This document shows positions 61,127 to 64,000 of a stretch of 64,000 bases of DNA, piece after piece. Below the pieces are notes generated by a model. It saw nothing but the letters and a program-made list of their open reading frames with translations, ran no database searches and was not told the DNA's origin. The position numbers and the translations under genes are program-made. Numbering within the stretch: the first letter of the stretch is position 1; each line of letters begins with the position of its first letter. Origin of the DNA: DASZQY01 sp036511595 (GTDB lineage Bacteria; Pseudomonadota; Alphaproteobacteria; Rhizobiales; Kaistiaceae); NCBI GenBank assembly GCA_036511595.1, contig DATCBY010000064.1:12444-76443 (forward strand), in the 5' to 3' direction.

Positions 61127-61495
61127 CTACATCGCTCGCGCGGTCATCTTGTCGTCGGGCAAACCGAAGCCCGCGATCAGGATGACGATCGCCAGCACGA
61201 CATGCAGCCACTTGTCCGCCTCATTCATCGCCATGCCGAGCATCATGCCGTCCATGACCATGAAGAAGCCGATGACCGCGACAATCGCATACACGATGCC
61301 GATGATCTTCAACGCCAGGCTGCTGCCGAGACTCGAGTACGCGCCGGCCAGCAGCACGAGACCCGTAACGATGTGAATGACGTCGTGCAGCGGATTGACC
61401 AGAAAAATCCCGAGCACCGGATTATTGACGAAGCCAAGCAACCCCACAACGACCAACACAATTCCAAGTACGGTCGCAGCCATTTTGGCAGTCAT
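61127..61495 (-). CDS. DUF4383 family membrane protein
   Basis: A 122-residue protein with four membrane helices and short loops: AATVLGIVLVVVGLLGFV, NPLHDVIHIVTGLVLLAGAY (conserved HDxxH region), ALKIIGIVYAIVAVIGFF, and WLHVVLAIVILIAGF. This is the DUF4383 pattern; function unknown. It stands alone on the minus strand, with 103 bases to the CoA transferase and 116 to the ICMT-like gene. Confidence 0.82.
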   Translation of the reverse strand: MTAKMAATVLGIVLVVVGLLGFVNNPVLGIFLVNPLHDVIHIVTGLVLLAGAYSSLGSSLALKIIGIVYAIVAVIGFFMVMDGMMLGMAMNEADKWLHVVLAIVILIAGFGLPDDKMTARAM

Positions 61496-61611
61496 GCTGT
61501 TCTCCTTGGCGAATCACCACCAATCAAGATTGCGCTGTTATGACAGCCGGCTCAAGATATAGGCAGGTCTGCCCACTTTCTGTGCGGGAGACGGTCGGCG
61601 ACATGCGGCTG

Positions 61612-62109
61612 CTACCTGAGCATCAACTGGGCGCGGGCAGTATTCTCGACGTTGACGCGATACGCCAGCAGGCACACGTTAAGCACACCGAACACGACCG
61701 CCACCCACGGCAGGCCGAGACCCAGCGGCAGCGCCGGAATCTCCAGCGCCACGATCAGATAATTCGGGTGGCGGACGTACCGATAGGGGCCGGCCGTGAT
61801 CGGCGGCACATTCGGAACGGTGATGATGCGCGTGGACCAGTACGGGCCGAGCGTCGCCAGAACCCACATCCGCAATGCCTGGCAAAGGGCAAAGAGCGCC
61901 AGCCACGGCCACTGCGGCGCCGGACTTGGCGCCGTCAGCACGAACAACGCAACCAGCCAACTTCCGTGGAAAAGGGCGAACAGCGGGTAGTGGCCGGCTC
62001 CGGTTTCGCGGCCGCCGCGGGCGATCAGCGCGCGGGTATTGCGTCGCGCGTGGATGAGCTCGCCCAGGCGCTGAAACGCGATCAGCCCATGCGCCCAGCC
62101 GAACCCCAT
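61612..62109 (-). CDS. ICMT-like methyltransferase coupled to the type III PKS
   Basis: A 165-residue membrane methyltransferase. The SAM-binding signature is PYRYVRHPNYLIVALEIPAL; other hydrophobic segments are HGSWLVALFVL and LPWVAVVFGVLNVCLLAYRV. In Streptomyces and Bacillus, paired ICMT-like enzymes (SrsB/BpsB) methylate the alkyl-phenol or alkyl-pyrone products of type III PKS; the same is likely here. The start is ATG at 62109 or GTG at 62112; both overlap the PKS stop. Confidence 0.88.
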   Translation of the reverse strand: MGFGWAHGLIAFQRLGELIHARRNTRALIARGGRETGAGHYPLFALFHGSWLVALFVLTAPSPAPQWPWLALFALCQALRMWVLATLGPYWSTRIITVPNVPPITAGPYRYVRHPNYLIVALEIPALPLGLGLPWVAVVFGVLNVCLLAYRVNVENTARAQLMLR

Positions 62110-63215
62110 CACCGGAGAGTCACCATCTGGAAGGCTGCGCAGAAACCTGGACCCAGGGACGACAGCAGCAGCGCCCCCTTGTGCCCGCGTCGCACCAGCC
62201 GGTCGAGCACGAACAGCACCGTGGGCGCCGACATGTTGCCGTATTCGCGCAATACCGCCCGCTCCGCATCGAGATCGCCGCGGCCGTAGCCGAGCACGTC
62301 CTCCAGCGCGTCGATCACCTTGACGCCGCCCGGATGGCAGCAGGGTCGGTCGACATCGGCAAGCGTCATTCCATTCGCGGCAAGAAAACCGAACAGTGCA
62401 GCTGGATAATCCTTGGCGATTACCGAGGGGATCGAATATTGAAAAATCACGTCGAGCCCGAGGCCATCGACCCGCCAGCCCATGATGTCGAGCGTGTCGT
62501 GCCAGGTATGCTCGCCGCCAACGCCGGTGGTGCCGAGGCCCGCCGCGCCTTCACCGGGGCCGGCGCCGCTCTCGACGATGGCCGCCGCCGCACCGTCGCC
62601 AAAAAGCGCCGTCGCCACGATGTTGCTGGGTGTCCGGCGATCGTGGCGGATCGCCATGCTGCACAGCTCGACGACGATGAGCAGCACGCGCATGCCGGGA
62701 CGCGACACGGCAAACTGCGCCGCGCGGGACAATCCGAGCACGCCGCCGGCGCAGCCGTAGCCGAAAATCGGCAGGCGCATCGTTTCGCGGCGGAACGGCA
62801 GGAGATTCATCAGCCGCGCGTCAAGGCTGGGCGTCATGACGCCCGTCGAGGAGACACAGACAATAGCGTCGATATCCGCCGCGCCGAGGCGGGCCGCGGC
62901 GAGCGCCTTTTCGGCAACCTCCAGCCCGAGGGCCAGCGCATGTTCGGTGTAGAGCGTGGTCTTTTCGCCGAAGTCGTGCGGATCGAGGTACCAGTCAAAC
63001 GGCTGGCAGGCATAGCGCGTGTCGATCTGCGCGTTGGCGAACACCGGTTCAAGATGCTGGAAGATGCCGGTCTTCGCCCCGAAATAGGCCTTGGCGCTGG
63101 CTCGCACCTCTTCCTGCCGGATTTTATGCTTGGGCACCGCCGTGGCGAGCGACAGCAGGCGCGCGGCTGTTAGGGTCCGCGTTTCCGCCGCCAACGCCGT
63201 CACGGGTGCATTCAT
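62109..63215 (-). CDS. Type III polyketide synthase (chalcone/stilbene synthase family)
   Basis: A 368-residue ketosynthase. The catalytic triad is visible: Cys155 in FGYGCAGGVLGLSRA, His294 in CCHPGGVKVIDALEDVLGYG, and Asn327 in YGNMSAPTVLFVLDRL. It probably extends a long acyl-CoA with malonyl-CoA to alkylpyrones or alkylresorcinols, as in related bacterial enzymes; the starter unit is not readable from sequence. The SD AAAGGCGG precedes the ATG at 63215. It overlaps the ICMT-like gene, forming a two-gene operon beside the tRNA-Met gene. Confidence 0.93.
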   Translation of the reverse strand: MNAPVTALAAETRTLTAARLLSLATAVPKHKIRQEEVRASAKAYFGAKTGIFQHLEPVFANAQIDTRYACQPFDWYLDPHDFGEKTTLYTEHALALGLEVAEKALAAARLGAADIDAIVCVSSTGVMTPSLDARLMNLLPFRRETMRLPIFGYGCAGGVLGLSRAAQFAVSRPGMRVLLIVVELCSMAIRHDRRTPSNIVATALFGDGAAAAIVESGAGPGEGAAGLGTTGVGGEHTWHDTLDIMGWRVDGLGLDVIFQYSIPSVIAKDYPAALFGFLAANGMTLADVDRPCCHPGGVKVIDALEDVLGYGRGDLDAERAVLREYGNMSAPTVLFVLDRLVRRGHKGALLLSSLGPGFCAAFQMVTLR

Positions 63216-63354
63216 CGGGTACCGCCTTTCGAATGAATCGCGCCGCTCCGCGGCGCCGCCGGAGCTTCTCGGCTCCGTCGAGGTGAACACCCACCGGGCG
63301 AACGACTATTCGCGGAGCGGCCGAACAGGCGGGAGCGCAGAGCAATCCCAGCAG

Positions 63355-63383
63355 TTGACAGTCTTTCGCCGCGCTTCTTATAT
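63355..63383 (+). promoter_or_regulatory. Strong sigma-70 promoter of the tRNA-Met gene
   Basis: Perfect -35 TTGACA (63355-63360), 17-base spacer, and -10 TTATAT (63378-63383), 14 bases before the first tRNA base. This is the native tRNA promoter and now points into the inserted DNA. Confidence 0.75.
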
Positions 63384-63397
63384 CCGGCCCACTTCGG

Positions 63398-63437
63398 GGC
63401 GGAGTAGCTCAGTTGGTTAGAGCAGCGGAATCATAAT
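63398..63437 (+). tRNA. tRNA-Met (CAU, elongator), truncated after the anticodon loop
   Basis: Positions 63398-63437 give a normal 5' half: acceptor strand GGCGGAG, D arm GCTCAGTTGGTTAGAGC, anticodon stem GCGGA and loop ATCATAA with anticodon CAT. The rest should be TCCGC and a T arm, but from 63438 the sequence is TCGAATTTTCAGC and no T arm or acceptor 3' strand follows. The gene is therefore broken at about tRNA position 39-40. The break coincides with the start of AT-richer DNA and an integrase gene. Confidence 0.8.
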
Positions 63438-64000
63438 TCGAATTTTCAGCTTCTCCTGGCTTCTCATAGCGCAACATTTTCCCTCAGTTATCATTGATAT
63501 TCCGCCACTTTTGGCGTACATAGCCGAACATGGATGAACGCGGCTACACCGCCATTCCATGTGACTAGGCAGCGACTAATGCGGGTTAGTCTCACCGACA
63601 TCGTCGTCAGAAATACGAAGCTCCCTGAGCGGGGCCAAACAACGCTATGGGACAAATCTCTTCCTGGTTTTGGGCTCCGGATTAGTCAGGGCGGAACGAG
63701 GAGTTGGACGGTGATGCTTGGCCTCGATCGGCGCCTCGTCACGATCGGCCGCTATCCCGTCGTTACGCTCGCCGCAGCTCGGCTCGAGGCCAAGCGCATT
63801 TTGGCCGAGCAAATACTCGGCAAGAGACGAACGCCGAACATCACCTTTGAGAAGGCGATCGAGATTTTCCTGGCAGCCTCGCAGCAGCGTAACCGTCCCC
63901 GAACGACTGCGGACTATACGAGGCTGCTTGGTCGCCACTTCCTCTCTGCTTTGCGGCATCGGCAGCTCGGCGACATCACCCCTCAGGAAGTCAGTCGGCT
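63438..64000 (+). mobile_element. Left end of a genomic island or prophage inserted in the tRNA-Met gene
   Basis: The first 141 bases are clearly AT-richer than the rest of the window and contain a 7-base direct repeat (GCTTCTC at 63449-63455 and 63459-63465) that could be integrase arm-type sites. The integrase gene follows. The island runs past the window end, so its size and cargo cannot be seen. Confidence 0.75.
63579..64000 (+). CDS. Tyrosine-type integrase, P4-like (3' end outside window)
   Basis: The frame opens at an ATG (63579) and stays open to the window end; 140 residues are visible. Residues 1-85 are an Arm DNA-binding domain (DUF4102 type): DIVVRNTKLPERGQTTLWDK, LPGFGLRISQGGTRSWTVML, VTIGRYPVVTLAAARLEAKR. 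Residues 88-140 begin the core-binding SAM-like domain (ITFEKAIEIFLAASQQRNRP). The catalytic Arg-His-Tyr part lies outside. It is oriented away from the tRNA and would mediate insertion and excision of the island. Confidence 0.88.
   Translation, partial: MRVSLTDIVVRNTKLPERGQTTLWDKSLPGFGLRISQGGTRSWTVMLGLDRRLVTIGRYPVVTLAAARLEAKRILAEQILGKRRTPNITFEKAIEIFLAASQQRNRPRTTADYTRLLGRHFLSALRHRQLGDITPQEVSR

Noticed and set aside
63398..63578. Group I intron in the tRNA-Met anticodon loop
   Set aside because: The space before the integrase start is only about 140 bases, no conserved intron core is visible, and no 3' tRNA half follows.

Overview
The window is a GC-rich bacterial chromosome segment from an alphaproteobacterium, most likely a member of the Hyphomicrobiales (Rhizobiales). 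Support comes from a separate petA-petB-petC bc1 operon, an ilvE / MarR / OmpR-type regulator / kinase block, a UbiK / Lgt / MidA-like / PgeF block, rplY-pth-ychF, DUF6111 next to a CoA pyrophosphatase, a Pseudomonas-101-type NAD formate dehydrogenase, and an alanine-rich L25 tail. Genes are tightly packed and many start codons and stops overlap. TTG and GTG starts are frequent.

Layout. 1-1.3 kb: end of a FecR-domain protein and a damaged cold-shock gene. 1.3-8.9 kb: a DUF2127 membrane protein, ilvE, a MarR regulator with a two-component system and a NYN/LOTUS-domain protein, then CsaA, ProC, YbjN and UbiK. 9-18 kb: lgt-midA-like-pgeF, a lipoprotein, prs, rplY, pth and ychF. 18-27.3 kb: small secreted proteins, apt-GST, the bc1 operon and two tandem ABC exporters. 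27.5-31 kb: trmL, formate dehydrogenase coupled to an HPP membrane protein, and hemF. 31-35 kb: CCA-adding enzyme, a class III cyclase/TPR protein, DUF6111 and NUDIX. 35-42 kb: a MoxR / DUF58 / BatA-DUF4159 / VWA-like operon. 42-48.5 kb: a DEAD-box helicase and assorted single genes. 48.5-57 kb: a catabolic cluster (PfkB kinase, Fe-alcohol dehydrogenase, PH-domain protein, aldehyde dehydrogenase, gamma-glutamyl-amide-type glutamine synthetase homologue, amino acid/amine permease) next to a divergent RpiR regulator. 57-63.2 kb: two aldo/keto reductases, TerC, a CoA transferase, DUF4383, and a type III polyketide synthase with its ICMT-like partner.

The right edge is the least ordinary part. 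An elongator tRNA-Met(CAU) gene with a full promoter is cut just past its anticodon loop. AT-richer DNA and the 5' part of a tyrosine integrase follow, so the last roughly 560 bases are the left end of a genomic island whose cargo lies outside the window.

Other points of interest: a decayed N-formylglutamate amidohydrolase gene and a 20-bp near-palindrome between the permease and the RpiR regulator; a strong hairpin terminator separating the permease from the glutamine synthetase homologue; a frameshifted cold-shock gene with an altered RNP1 motif; competing hairpins in front of lgt; and the formate dehydrogenase/HPP coupling. I found no CRISPR array, rRNA or clearly recognisable riboswitch.
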